Shown here in pieces: positions 45,879 to 55,400 of a stretch of 64,000 nt of DNA; positions within the stretch are counted from its first letter, which is position 1, and each line of letters opens with the position of its first letter. The notes under the pieces were generated by a model. It worked only from the letters and a program-made list of their open reading frames with translations. It had not been told where the DNA came from and did no database searches. Origin of the DNA: Bacteroidales bacterium. GTDB taxonomy: Bacteria; Bacteroidota; Bacteroidia; Bacteroidales; UBA932. Both the position numbers and the translations under genes were made by a program. The stretch covers positions 124,001-188,000 of the forward strand of contig JAKSJN010000002.1 in NCBI GenBank assembly GCA_024402135.1, written 5' to 3'.

Positions 45879-47071
45879 TGCTCTATCCTCTTCATCGCTT
45901 CTTCACAGTCTTCCGGTCTACCGAAGGATGAGAGACGTACGAAGCCCTCACCTGACTGACCGAAACCTGAACCAGGAGTCGTAACTATACTGAGTTCGTT
46001 CAGCATCTTGTCAAAGAAGTCCCAGGACCCCATTCCATCAGGGGTGCGAAGCCAGATATATGGAGCATCCTCTCCACCTAGGACATCATAGCCGTACTTT
46101 TTCAAGGTCTCACGGATGAGATCGGCGTTCTTCATGTAGCAGTCCACGTTCTCACGGACCTGTCTTTGGCCTTCTTCCGAATAGATTGCAGCGGCCGCTC
46201 TCTGGGAGATATAGGAGGTTCCATTGAACTTTGTGCACTGGCGGCGGTTCCAGTTGTAGTTGAGCGAGATGGTCCTGCCGTCTTCTGAATTGAAGGTAAG
46301 TTCCTTTGGAACGACGGTATAGCCGCATCTTACACCGGTGAAACCTGCTGTCTTGGAGAAGCTTCGGAACTCGATGGCACATTTCTCGGCGCCTTCAATC
46401 TCGAAAATGCTATGAGGGATGCCTTCATGACGGATGTATGAGACGTAGGCCGAATCGTAAAGAATGACACACTTCTCGCGAAGAGCGTATTCAACCCATT
46501 TCGACAGCTGCTCACGGTTCATCGTCAATCCGGTAGGATTGTTCGGATAACAGAGATAGACTACATCGAGATGTTTCTCAGGAATCTGAGGCACGAAGCC
46601 GTTGTCCTGATTGATAGGAAGTATGTTGATGTTCTTCGCCCTTCCGTTCATCACGTTGCTGTCCATATATACCGGATAGGCAGGATCAGGAATACCTATG
46701 ACACAGTCCTGATCAAAGAGATCCACGATATTTCCACAGTCGCTGATTGCACCTTCGCTGATGAAGACCTCATCGATGCCTATATTGACACCAAGAGGAG
46801 CGAATTCGTTGTCTACGATTGCCTGACGGAGAAAGGCGTAGCCCTGCTCAGGACCGTAGCCCCTGAAGGTCTCGCTGCGCGACAGTTCATCCACAGCCTT
46901 GTGCATTGCCTGTATACATACCTCAGGCAGCGGTCTGGTAACATCACCTACACCAAGGCTGATTACCTTGCGGTCAGGATGCTGCTTTTTATATTCTTCG
47001 ACTCTGCGGGTCACCTCAGCGAAAAGGAATCCGTTCTTGAGTTCGAAATAATGTTCGTTGAAAATTGACAT
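45866..47071 (-). CDS. dapL: LL-diaminopimelate aminotransferase
   Basis: 401 residues from the ATG at 47071 (MSIFNEHYFELKNGFLFAEVTRRV). PLP class I fold; the SLGVGDVTRPLP, ETFRGYGPEQGYAFLRQAI, CYPNNPTGL and SFSKTAGFTGVRCGYTVVP strings (PLP Lys in FSKTAGF) are those of DapL. It transaminates tetrahydrodipicolinate directly to LL-DAP, bypassing acylated intermediates, for lysine and peptidoglycan. 4 bases after dapF, whose product acts next in the pathway. Confidence 0.96.
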   Translation of the reverse strand: MSIFNEHYFELKNGFLFAEVTRRVEEYKKQHPDRKVISLGVGDVTRPLPEVCIQAMHKAVDELSRSETFRGYGPEQGYAFLRQAIVDNEFAPLGVNIGIDEVFISEGAISDCGNIVDLFDQDCVIGIPDPAYPVYMDSNVMNGRAKNINILPINQDNGFVPQIPEKHLDVVYLCYPNNPTGLTMNREQLSKWVEYALREKCVILYDSAYVSYIRHEGIPHSIFEIEGAEKCAIEFRSFSKTAGFTGVRCGYTVVPKELTFNSEDGRTISLNYNWNRRQCTKFNGTSYISQRAAAAIYSEEGQRQVRENVDCYMKNADLIRETLKKYGYDVLGGEDAPYIWLRTPDGMGSWDFFDKMLNELSIVTTPGSGFGQSGEGFVRLSSFGRPEDCEEAMKRIEQWKY

Positions 47072-47075
47072 GACA

Positions 47076-47936
47076 CTACTGTTTTGTTCCGTTGTCCAGC
47101 ATGTAGACAGCATCGAGTTCACAAATAAAGCTTGTTTCAGCTGGACCAGTCATATAGACGTGTCCATCCATTTCATCCCAGCGGATGTGAAGATCGCCTC
47201 CGTCCATGGAGACTACTGATTCACGGCCGGCAATACCGGCTTTGGCTGCAGCGACCGCTGTTGCACACGCTCCTGTACCGCAGGCCATCGTGATGCCGGA
47301 TCCGCGTTCCCAGACGCGCATGCGGAGATTTCCGTCAGGGAGTTTCTGGACGAACTCCACGTTTGCTCTCTGAGGAAAGAAAGGAGAATGTTCAAGGAAT
47401 GGTCCGACCTTCTCCAGGTCTATCTTGTTGATATCGTCTACGAAAATTACACAATGGGGATTGCCCATGCAGACGTATGTTGCTTCATATTCATCATCCC
47501 AAGCCTTCAGGACCTTGCCTTCAAGGGTGCCGTCTTCAGTAGCGACCTGTTCCTTGTTGGACAGCAAAGGTTCTCCCATATCCACGGTAGCGCCGGTTGC
47601 GACGCCGTCCTCGATGATAAGCTTGATGATCTTGATGCCGGCAAGGGTCTCCAGAGTGATTTCAGTCTTGTCTGTAAGACCGTTGTCATACACATACTTG
47701 CCGACGCAGCGGCTGCCGTTGCCACACATCATGGCTTCGCTGCCGTCATTGTTGAAGATACGCATCTTGAAATCAGCCACATTGCTGCGGCTGATGAGAA
47801 TGAGGCCGTCAGTCTTGTAGACCGGGCTCCATTTAACAGAAAAAGCTGATGGATCAGGAATGGTGAAACGGTCGGCATCCACATAGATGTATGTGTTGCC
47901 GAGACCGTCCATCACTGCAAATTCGATTTTTGCCAT
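47076..47936 (-). CDS. dapF: Diaminopimelate epimerase
   Basis: 286 residues. The two catalytic cysteines lie in AMMCGNGSRCVGKYVYD and TMACGTGACATAVAA; GLGNTYIYVD at the start and NPHCVIFVDDI are also typical. It converts LL-DAP to meso-DAP. 3 bases after asnB and 4 before dapL. The pairing with dapL makes a complete late DAP module inside an operon otherwise made of glutamine-using enzymes. Confidence 0.97.
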   Translation of the reverse strand: MAKIEFAVMDGLGNTYIYVDADRFTIPDPSAFSVKWSPVYKTDGLILISRSNVADFKMRIFNNDGSEAMMCGNGSRCVGKYVYDNGLTDKTEITLETLAGIKIIKLIIEDGVATGATVDMGEPLLSNKEQVATEDGTLEGKVLKAWDDEYEATYVCMGNPHCVIFVDDINKIDLEKVGPFLEHSPFFPQRANVEFVQKLPDGNLRMRVWERGSGITMACGTGACATAVAAAKAGIAGRESVVSMDGGDLHIRWDEMDGHVYMTGPAETSFICELDAVYMLDNGTKQ

Positions 47937-47939
47937 TGT

Positions 47940-49604
47940 CTAATATGCCTGCTCGTGTACACCCTTCACTGCACGTCCGCTAGGATCGTTGAGGTTCTTG
48001 AATGCCTCATCCCACTCGAGAGCGATAGCGGTCGAACATGCCACAGATGCCTCATGAGGCACACAGCGGGCAGCACTTGCACTTGGGAAATGCTCCTCGA
48101 AGATTGTACGGTACAGGTATTCTTCCTTGTTCATAGGAGGGTTTACAGGGAAGCGCTTCTCTGCACGTGCGAGCTGGTCATCAGAGACACTCTCTTCTGC
48201 AATCTTCTTGAGGGTGTCGATCCAGCTGTAGCCTACACCGTCGCTGAACTGTTCCTTCTGGCGCCATGCCACGCTTGCCGGAAGCATATCCTCGAAAGCC
48301 TCACGGACGATGCGCTTCTCCATGGTCTTGCCTGGACACATCTTGTCAGCAGGGTTGAGACGCATTGCTATGTCGAGGAACTCCTTGTCGAGGAAAGGAA
48401 CTCGTCCTTCAACACCCCATGCGCAAAGGCTCTTGTTTGCACGGAGACAGTCATAAAGGTGAAGCTTTGAGAGCTTGCGTACGGTCTCGTCATGGAATGA
48501 TTTTGCATCCGGTGCCTTATGGAAGTAGAGATATCCGCCGAAGATTTCATCTGCGCCTTCTCCGGAAAGAACCATCTTGATGCCCATTGACTTGATCACG
48601 CGGGCAAGAAGATACATAGGAGTTGAAGCACGGACGGTGGTCACATCGTAGGTCTCGATATAGTAGATCACGTCACGGATGGCGTCAAGGCCTTCCTGGA
48701 TTGTATAGTTGATCTCATGGTGCACGGTACCGATATGCTTTGCAACCTCGGCAGCTTTTGCAAGGTCTGGTGCACCCTTCAGGCCGACAGCGAATGAATG
48801 GAGCTGGGGCCACCATGCAGCCTGGGTGCTGCCGGTCTCGACACGCATCGCTGCATACTTCTTTGCGATTGCACTTACTACCGATGAGTCAAGGCCTCCC
48901 GAGAGGAGGACTCCATAAGGCACATCACTCATGAGCTGGCGCTTCACTGCATCCTCAAGACCCTTTCTGAGATCCTCGACGCTTGAAGTGTTGTCCTTCA
49001 CTGCGTCATACTCCATCCAGTCTCTGGTATACCACTTGGTCATCTTGCGCTCACGGCTGCTGTAATAGTGTCCAGGGAGGAATGGCTCATACTCGGAGCA
49101 GAATCCCTCGAGAGCCTTGAGTTCACTTGCTACACAGAGGGTACCGTCGTCATGCCAGCCGATATAGAGTGGAATCACGCCGATAGGATCGCGGGCAATG
49201 AGGTACTCGTTCTTTTCCTCGTCATAGAGAGCGAACGCAAATATACCGCTGAGGTCCTCGATGAAATCGATTCCTTTCTCCTGGTAGAGTGCGAGTATCA
49301 CCTCACAGTCTGACTGAGTCTGGAAATCATACTTGCCCTCGAGCTGCTTACGGAGCTCCTGATGGTTGTATATCTCACCGTTCACGGCAAGAATATGCTT
49401 ATGATGAGGGCTGATGAGTGGCTGGCCACCTGACTGTGGGTCTACGATAGAGAGTCGCTCGTGAGAAAGAATCGCAGTCTTGCCGCAATATATGCCGCTC
49501 CAGTCCGGTCCGCGATGACGAAGTTTACGGGACATTTGGAGAGCTTTGTCGCGAAGTTCAAGGCTATCGCCCTGGATGTCGAAAATTGCAGTGAATCCAC
49601 ACAT
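47940..49604 (-). CDS. asnB: Asparagine synthase (glutamine-hydrolysing)
   Basis: 554 residues. Class II glutaminase with Cys2 (MCGFTAIFD), RGPDWSGIY, LSIVDPQSGGQPL, GEIYNH; synthetase domain with PP-loop GVLLSGGLDSSVVSAIA, VLSGEGADEIFGGYLYFH and VEGRVPFLDKEFLD. It makes Asn from Asp, Gln and ATP. First gene of the asnB-dapF-dapL-purF-pyrG-carA-carB operon. No Gln/Asn leader ORF precedes it; instead there is a promoter inside an inverted repeat and a 5' hairpin. Confidence 0.97.
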   Translation of the reverse strand: MCGFTAIFDIQGDSLELRDKALQMSRKLRHRGPDWSGIYCGKTAILSHERLSIVDPQSGGQPLISPHHKHILAVNGEIYNHQELRKQLEGKYDFQTQSDCEVILALYQEKGIDFIEDLSGIFAFALYDEEKNEYLIARDPIGVIPLYIGWHDDGTLCVASELKALEGFCSEYEPFLPGHYYSSRERKMTKWYTRDWMEYDAVKDNTSSVEDLRKGLEDAVKRQLMSDVPYGVLLSGGLDSSVVSAIAKKYAAMRVETGSTQAAWWPQLHSFAVGLKGAPDLAKAAEVAKHIGTVHHEINYTIQEGLDAIRDVIYYIETYDVTTVRASTPMYLLARVIKSMGIKMVLSGEGADEIFGGYLYFHKAPDAKSFHDETVRKLSKLHLYDCLRANKSLCAWGVEGRVPFLDKEFLDIAMRLNPADKMCPGKTMEKRIVREAFEDMLPASVAWRQKEQFSDGVGYSWIDTLKKIAEESVSDDQLARAEKRFPVNPPMNKEEYLYRTIFEEHFPSASAARCVPHEASVACSTAIALEWDEAFKNLNDPSGRAVKGVHEQAY

Positions 49605-49630
49605 GATAGAAATGTTAAAAATTCGTTTTA

Positions 49631-49676
49631 GGAATGTGGGATTCCCGGCTGAAGAAGATTCCGGAATTCACATTCC
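49631..49676 (-). promoter_or_regulatory. 5'-UTR hairpin ahead of asnB
   Basis: GGAATGTG (49631-49638) and CACATTCC (49669-49676) pair, extended inward by ATTCC/GGAAT, giving a long imperfect hairpin at the very start of the predicted transcript, 27 bases before the asnB ATG. No T-run follows, so not a terminator. It may affect mRNA stability or translation. It holds an ATG-TGA minimal ORF. Confidence 0.5.
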
Positions 49677-49723
49677 GGGGTACAAATGTATGGCAAAAAA
49701 AACCAATGTTCCAAATGTACCCC
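49677..49723 (-). promoter_or_regulatory. asnB operon promoter flanked by an 8-bp inverted repeat
   Basis: Minus strand TTTG (49712-49715), 21-base spacer, TACATTTG (49683-49690) matches the Bacteroidota consensus apart from slightly long spacing. The outer bases GGGGTACA (49677-49684) and TGTACCCC (49716-49723) form an inverted repeat with a 31-base interval that covers both promoter elements, as an operator pair would. Confidence 0.65.
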
Positions 49724-49747
49724 TGTTAATATTTTGATTAAATTGTT

Positions 49748-50965
49748 TTATCTGTTGTATGCCGACTCGCCATGTTCATAAACGTCAAGTCCTTCTTCTT
49801 CCTCACGTGCACCACATCTGAGACCTACGGTATATTTGATTGCGTTGAAGATGATCATACCCATGACGAATGCGAATGCTACTACAACGAATGCACCGAG
49901 TGTCTGTACGCCGAGACTGACCTCACTGCCGTTGATCGATGAGTCGCAGAAAACACCGGTGAGGATGGTTCCAAGGATACCGCCTACACCATGTACGCTG
50001 ACTGCTCCGACTGGATCGTCGATCTTGAGGGTCTTGTCAATGAATGATACCGAGAAGCACATCACTACTGAAACTATGATGCCAATAAGAGCTGCAGCAC
50101 CGATTCCAACACAGTCACAACCTGCAGTAATACCTACAAGACCGGCAAGCACACCGTTGCAGACCATTGAAAGCGAAGGCTTTCCATCAACCAGCCAGGT
50201 GTATGCGAGCGCTGTGATACCGCCTGTTGCTGCAGCCATGTTGGTAGTGATGAAAATATGAGCTGAATGGATTGCGCTCTCACCGGTGATTGAAAGTTCA
50301 GAGCATGGGTTGAAGCCGAACCAGCCCACCCAGAGGGCGAATACGCCAAGGGCGCAGAGAGCGAGGTTATGGCCAGGGATAGCGCGGCTCTTGCCGTCCT
50401 TGCCATATTTGCCGATTCTTGGTCCGAGTACGATTGCTCCAGCAAGAGCGAGGGCGCCACCGCAAGCGTGAACCATGGTTGATCCTGCGAAATCGTGGAA
50501 TCCGAGTTCTGAGAGCCAGCCGCCACCCCAGCCCCAGTGGCCTGAGATTGGATAAACGAATGCTGAGATCAGGACTGAGTAGAGCATGTACATAGAGAAC
50601 TTTGTACGCTCAGCCATTGCACCGCTGACGATAGTCGCGGTAGTCGCACAGAACATTGTCTGGAAGATGAAGAATGCTCCAGCAGGAATGTTGTCGTTGC
50701 CCATGTTTGAGCTGAAGAAGAATCCGTCCCAGCCGAACAGACCGTGGTCGCTTCCGAACATGAGGGAGAATCCGATCACCCAGAAGAGAACGCTTCCGCA
50801 CATGAAGTCACAGAAGTTCTTCATGAGAATGTTGGCTGTGTTCTTGGATCTGGTAAGGCCTGCCTCGACAAGGGCGAAACCTGGCTGCATCCAGAATACG
50901 AGCATCGCTCCCAAGAGAACCCACAAAGTATCTACTCCACTTATTGTTGATATAATTGCATCCAT
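49748..50965 (-). CDS. amt: Ammonium transporter
   Basis: 405 residues, about 11 membrane helices. Amt/Rh features: VLLGAMLVFWMQPGFALVEAGLTRSKNTANILMKN, DFAGSTMVHACGGALALAGA, HNLALCALGVFALWVGWFGFNPCSE, HGVGGILGTILTGVF with the twin His region. It conducts ammonium across the inner membrane. Third gene after P-II and a beta-barrel protein. A P-II gene in the operon is the standard amt-glnK arrangement. No signal peptide is evident at the N-terminus. Confidence 0.96.
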   Translation of the reverse strand: MDAIISTISGVDTLWVLLGAMLVFWMQPGFALVEAGLTRSKNTANILMKNFCDFMCGSVLFWVIGFSLMFGSDHGLFGWDGFFFSSNMGNDNIPAGAFFIFQTMFCATTATIVSGAMAERTKFSMYMLYSVLISAFVYPISGHWGWGGGWLSELGFHDFAGSTMVHACGGALALAGAIVLGPRIGKYGKDGKSRAIPGHNLALCALGVFALWVGWFGFNPCSELSITGESAIHSAHIFITTNMAAATGGITALAYTWLVDGKPSLSMVCNGVLAGLVGITAGCDCVGIGAAALIGIIVSVVMCFSVSFIDKTLKIDDPVGAVSVHGVGGILGTILTGVFCDSSINGSEVSLGVQTLGAFVVVAFAFVMGMIIFNAIKYTVGLRCGAREEEEGLDVYEHGESAYNR

Positions 50966-51002
50966 GATAATTCTGATTTTGATGATTGACTAACCGATTA
51001 AA

Positions 51003-51707
51003 TTAAAATGCTGAAATTGTAAGGCCGAACACCAGATGTGCCGTTCCTATGCCTGGATTGGTACAGATTCCTGCGAACACAGGAATCGAGAATGAGTCTG
51101 AAACTGAAATCTCCTTGAATGCCATTACTGAAGCGTTCACAATGGAGAAGCCATCCTCGGAACCAGCGTAGAAATCAGTAGCATAAGGGACAGCACCAAG
51201 AGAGGCCGTGAAATCGACTCCTCCGAGCTGGAATGGAACTCCGACCTCGAAGTAGGAAGAATAAGCCATCTTCCCTGATGGGTTGAGACCGTCTGCTCCA
51301 CCTATGTTAGTGTACCAGGAAAGTGAGGCAAAACCGAAATCATATCCTACATAGGCTTCGAACACATGTGGAGTCGTGTCTGCCTTGTAGAGGAAGTATC
51401 TGTCTTCGTCAAACCAGTAATCTGTGATTCCGAGGCTGAGACCTTCATACTCATATCCGAGTGTAAGGTCAAGTTCACGTGAATCTGAAGGTTCCGACAG
51501 GCCTACACTGCCCCATGCTGAAAGGGAAATGCCTTTGTAAGAGATTCCAAGAGTCGGCTGGAGCGACGCCTTGCCGAGTTCCTGTCCTCGCCAGATATAC
51601 TGGCTGACGATGTCGGCGGATATCGCAGTTTCAACCGTGTCCTGCGCTTTCATGCCAAGCGGCATTGCAGCAGCAATAATCAATGCTGTAATACGGGTCT
51701 TTCTCAT
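51003..51707 (-). CDS. Outer-membrane beta-barrel protein in the P-II/Amt operon
   Basis: 234 residues, signal peptide ending PLGMKAQ. The remainder is alternating amphipathic strands ending in an aromatic (LTISAF), with DIVSQYIWRGQELGKASLQPTLGISYKG near the start, the pattern of TorF/TIGR02001-type putative porins. About 10-12 strands. Lying between glnB and amt with gaps of 36 and 37 bases, it may be an outer-membrane channel for ammonium or small nitrogen compounds; that role is inferred from context only. Confidence 0.72.
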   Translation of the reverse strand: MRKTRITALIIAAAMPLGMKAQDTVETAISADIVSQYIWRGQELGKASLQPTLGISYKGISLSAWGSVGLSEPSDSRELDLTLGYEYEGLSLGITDYWFDEDRYFLYKADTTPHVFEAYVGYDFGFASLSWYTNIGGADGLNPSGKMAYSSYFEVGVPFQLGGVDFTASLGAVPYATDFYAGSEDGFSIVNASVMAFKEISVSDSFSIPVFAGICTNPGIGTAHLVFGLTISAF

Positions 51708-51743
51708 AGGTTCATTGTCAAGTTCGTGAATATGCCTGGGGAA

Positions 51744-52091
51744 TCAGAGTTTATCTGCAATAACCTCGTCACCATGACGTCCTGTCCTGATGCTGTAGGT
51801 ATCAAGGACATCGCTTACGAAGATTCGTCCGTCTCCGACGTCTCCGGTATGGGCTACTTCCATGATGACCTTTACTGTAGGCTCGAGGAATTTCTCGCGG
51901 CAGACGATTGTGATCTTCACTCTTTCGATCACATCAGTGCTGTACTGAACACCACGATAGACTCTTTCCTGTCGGCTCTGGCCGATACCATGCACTTCAT
52001 GATACTCGAACCAGTCGATGTCTGAAGCAAGGAGGGCTTCCTTGACATCTTCGAACTTTGTCTTTCGAACAATTGCTTCAATCTTTTTCAT
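51744..52091 (-). CDS. P-II family nitrogen regulatory protein
   Basis: 115 residues. P-II fold from MKKIEAIVRKTKFEDVKEAL to DTYSIRTGRHGDEVI. T-loop region HGIGQSRQERVYRGVQYSTD keeps Tyr45 and Tyr50, the latter at the place of the uridylylated Tyr51 of E. coli GlnB, but the usual GYGRQKGH is altered and one residue shorter. It senses 2-oxoglutarate, ATP and ADP and gates Amt. First gene after the attenuator at 52133-52166, so its synthesis rises with Gln/Asn limitation if the attenuator model holds. GlnB or GlnK naming not decidable. Confidence 0.93.
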   Translation of the reverse strand: MKKIEAIVRKTKFEDVKEALLASDIDWFEYHEVHGIGQSRQERVYRGVQYSTDVIERVKITIVCREKFLEPTVKVIMEVAHTGDVGDGRIFVSDVLDTYSIRTGRHGDEVIADKL

Positions 52092-52132
52092 AACACTATT
52101 TGTTTGGGGTTCGTATAATCGTCGCTGTGAAT

Positions 52133-52166
52133 AAAAAAAGGCCGGTCCCTTGTATGGGACCGGCCT
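52133..52166 (-). terminator. Attenuator terminator ahead of the P-II/amt operon
   Basis: Perfect 11-bp stem (52139-52149 with 52156-52166), 6-base loop, then T-run on the minus strand. The leader ORF holds GGACCGG (within 52221-52229), complementary to CCGGTCC in the terminator 5' arm, a possible antiterminator pairing. Confidence 0.88.
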
Positions 52167-52202
52167 CGTGTATCATCTATACTTTCAGATTTACTTCCTG
52201 CC

Positions 52203-52325
52203 TTATTTCAGTCTATCCTTGACCGGTCCACATGTCAGCTTGATCAGAGCCTGATTATTATTAACCTGGTTCTGATTATTATTAGAATTATTATTATTCT
52301 GCTGATATGTGCGGTAAGAGGTCAT
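52203..52325 (-). CDS. Gln/Asn-rich leader peptide of the P-II/amt operon
   Basis: 40 codons, ATG at 52325, TAA at 52203. 16 of 40 residues are Asn or Gln: QQNNNN at 8-13, then NNNQNQ, then NNNQALI. The QNNNN at residues 9-13 and the closing (Q/N)AL(I/R) are shared with the two other leaders. The stop lies 36 bases before the terminator. No function expected for the peptide itself. A short TACATTG box at 52356-52362 may be its promoter. Confidence 0.78.
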   Translation of the reverse strand: MTSYRTYQQNNNNSNNNQNQVNNNQALIKLTCGPVKDRLK

Positions 52326-52355
52326 CTGATCGCTGTTTCGTTCTTGTTTCTTGTG

Positions 52356-52362
52356 CAATGTA
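52356..52362 (-). promoter_or_regulatory. Weak candidate -7 box of the P-II/amt leader
   Basis: TACATTG followed by CAC, resembling the TATAATTG-CAC of the glnN promoter but one base short, and with no TTG at the right spacing. A shared AAGAACGAA string lies between this box and the leader ATG in both units. Tentative. Confidence 0.35.
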
Positions 52363-52418
52363 GAAATAAAAATCGATAAGGTGTATAGAAAAAATGAACT
52401 TTTTTCAGCTAAAACATT

Positions 52419-55400
52419 TTAGCATCCCGAAATCCGCATGAATTGCTTCACACTGCTGTCCCAATCTGCCAGGAGACGTTTTGCGAGCTGGCTTCCGGTA
52501 TAGCGGACATGGTTCTTGAGGATACGCTGGAGTTCATTCCTGTCTTCTTCACTCTCGACAAGACAAATCTCTGTCATCTCAAGGTTGCAGAAGAAATCAG
52601 CATCACCGTCAGGGTTCCATACGTATGCGATTCCACCACTCATGCCGGCAGCGAAGTTTCGTCCGATCTTTCCGATGACGACCACGGTACCGTCAGTCAT
52701 GTACTCGCAGCCATGGTCGCCGACGCCTTCACAGACTGCGGTAGCACCACTGTTGCGGACACAGAATCTCTCGCCGACCACTCCGCTGATATACATCTCA
52801 CCCGCAGTCGCGCCATAACCGATGGTATTTCCACCGATGATGTTCTCTTCAGCCTTGAATGATGCCTCAGGAGATGGCTTGACAATGATCTTTCCTCCCG
52901 ACAGACCCTTTCCAAGGTAATCGTTTGCGTCACCGACGAGAGTCAGCGTCACACCCTTGCAGAGGAATGCTCCGAAACTCTGGCCTGCACTACCCTCCAG
53001 CTGAACCGAGATTGTGTCATCACGGAGAGCCTTCTGGCCGTATTTCTGGACGATCTTGCCACTGAGCATCGTTCCGACGCTGCGGTTGATGTTGCGGACT
53101 GTTGTCTCGTAGCGTACACGGCTCTTATCTTCGAGTGCCTTTGAAGCAGCCTCGATGATTTCTGCATCTTTCAGGTTCTCGACCTTGTTTACATGTGCGC
53201 CATCATAGCTTCTGGCGTTTTTCTGGTAATCCTCAGGGATGTAAAGGACTCTGTCAAGCGAAACCTTGTCGGCGATCTTGCCGTTGAAGTCTCTCTTGTG
53301 AAGCAGGTCTGCCCTGCCGATGATTTCCGAGAGTGAACGATATCCCATGAGGGCAAGATACTCACGTACCTGTCTTGCCATGAACCTGTAGTAGGTCACA
53401 ACGTCCTCGTACTTGCCCTTGAAACGGGCTCTGAGCTCAGGCTTCTGGGTCGCAATACCCATAGGACAGCTGTTCTTGTAGCAGTTGCGGCACATGATGC
53501 AGCCCATGGCAATCATAGGTGCCGTACCGAAACCGTATTCCTCAGCTCCAAGCAATGCCATGAACATTACATCACGGGCGCTCTTGAGACCACCGTCGGC
53601 CTGGAGGCGTACATTTCCGCGAAGATTGTTGATGACGAGCGACTGCTGGATCTGTGCCAGACCGATCTCGACAGGACTGCCGGCGTACTTCACTGAACTT
53701 GCAGGGCTTGCTCCGGTTCCACCGTCACCGCCACTGATCAGGATGACATCGGCCTTGGCCTTTGCGACACCAGCTGCGACAGTGCCTACACCCTGTTCTG
53801 ATACAAGCTTTACACTGATGCGTGCAGCAGGATTGACATTTCTGAGGTCATAGATGAGCTGTGCAAGGTCCTCGATAGAATAGATATCGTGATGAGGTGG
53901 AGGCGAGATGAGAGTGGTTCCCACCTTCGCGTGGCGGGTCTTGGCGATCATCGCATCAACCTTGAAGCCAGGAAGCTGACCACCTTCACCAGGCTTTGCA
54001 CCCTGAGCCACCTTGATCTGGATCTCGTTTGCGTTCACGAGGTAAACGGTATCGACACCGAATCGGCCGGAAGCGACCTGTTTTACGGTATTGCGCGCAT
54101 CAAGACCATCAGGACGAGCCTTCAGACGGTCGGTGTCCTCTCCACCTTCACCAGTGTTGCTGGCGGCGCCAATGGCATTCATTGCGATTGCCAGGGTCTC
54201 ATGTGCCTCCTTGCTGATCGCACCGAATGAAATCGCCTCAGAAACGAAGCGCTTCATGATAGCCTCTTCGCTCTCGACCTGGTCGATTGGAATCGGCTCC
54301 CTGTCGCTCTCGATCTCCATCAGGTCACGGAGATACATAGGGTTTTCCTTGTTCTCCGACATCGCACAGAACGCCTTGAACGACTCGAAATCGTTCTCAC
54401 GGAGAGACTTCTTCATCATGGCGATGTTCTGCGGATTCCAGCCATGGTCCTCACCTCCCTTGCGGTAGTGGTACTCTCCGAAATCCTCGAGAGCTTCGCT
54501 TGCATCCTTCGCATAGCCGCTCTTGTGAGCCTCTATCGCATCGTGGGCGATATCGTCGATGCTAACACCCTCGATAGGTGCAATACCGCCGCCGAGATAC
54601 TTGTCAAGGACACCGCTGGAGATACCGAGAGTGTCGAACTGCGCTGCACCCTTGTAGCTTCTCAAAGTAGAGATACCCATCTTCGACATGATCTTCTGGA
54701 TACCCTTGCTGATCGCGTGGATATAATGTTCCTCTGCAGCAGGATAGTCAAGCTGTATGGTCTTGTCCTTGACGAGTCTGTCAAGGATGGAGAATGCCAT
54801 GTATGGATTGACTCCACTTGCACCATATCCCATGAGAAGAGCGACGTGCATCACCTCGAAGACCTCTCCCGACTCAACCAGGATAGCCGCATGCTCACGC
54901 TTCTTGCGATGGATCAGGTGATGATGGATTGCAGACAGAGCAAGAAGCGACGGAATAGGAGCATGATCCTTGTCCACACTCTTGTCGCTGATAATCATAT
55001 AGTTGTAACCAGCATCGATTGCTGTCTCAACGTCTTTGCAGAGTCTCTCGATCGCTTCCTCCATTGCCGAGGTGCCACCTGCGGCGTTGAAGGTCATAGG
55101 AAGAGTGATCGTCTTGAAGCCCTTGTACCTCAGGTTCCTCAAAGTCAGCATTTCCGCGTTCGAAAGCACAGGAGATGTCAGTTTCACGACCTTGCAGAGT
55201 TCCTCGGAAGGATGAAGGAAGTTTCCATTTACAGCACCGATATATGTAGAGAGCGACATGACGGCCTTCTCTCGTATCGGATCGATAGGAGGGTTGGTCA
55301 CCTGGGCGAACTTCTGCTTGAAGTAGTTGAAGAATCGCTGAGGCTTGCGGGAAAGCACGGCAAGAGCCGTATCGTTACCCATGGAGTAAAGAGCCTCCTG

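Noticed and set aside
49605-49747. A Gln/Asn leader peptide ahead of asnB
   Set aside because: All frames between amt and asnB were read; none holds an Asn/Gln run, and the hairpin there lacks a T-run.
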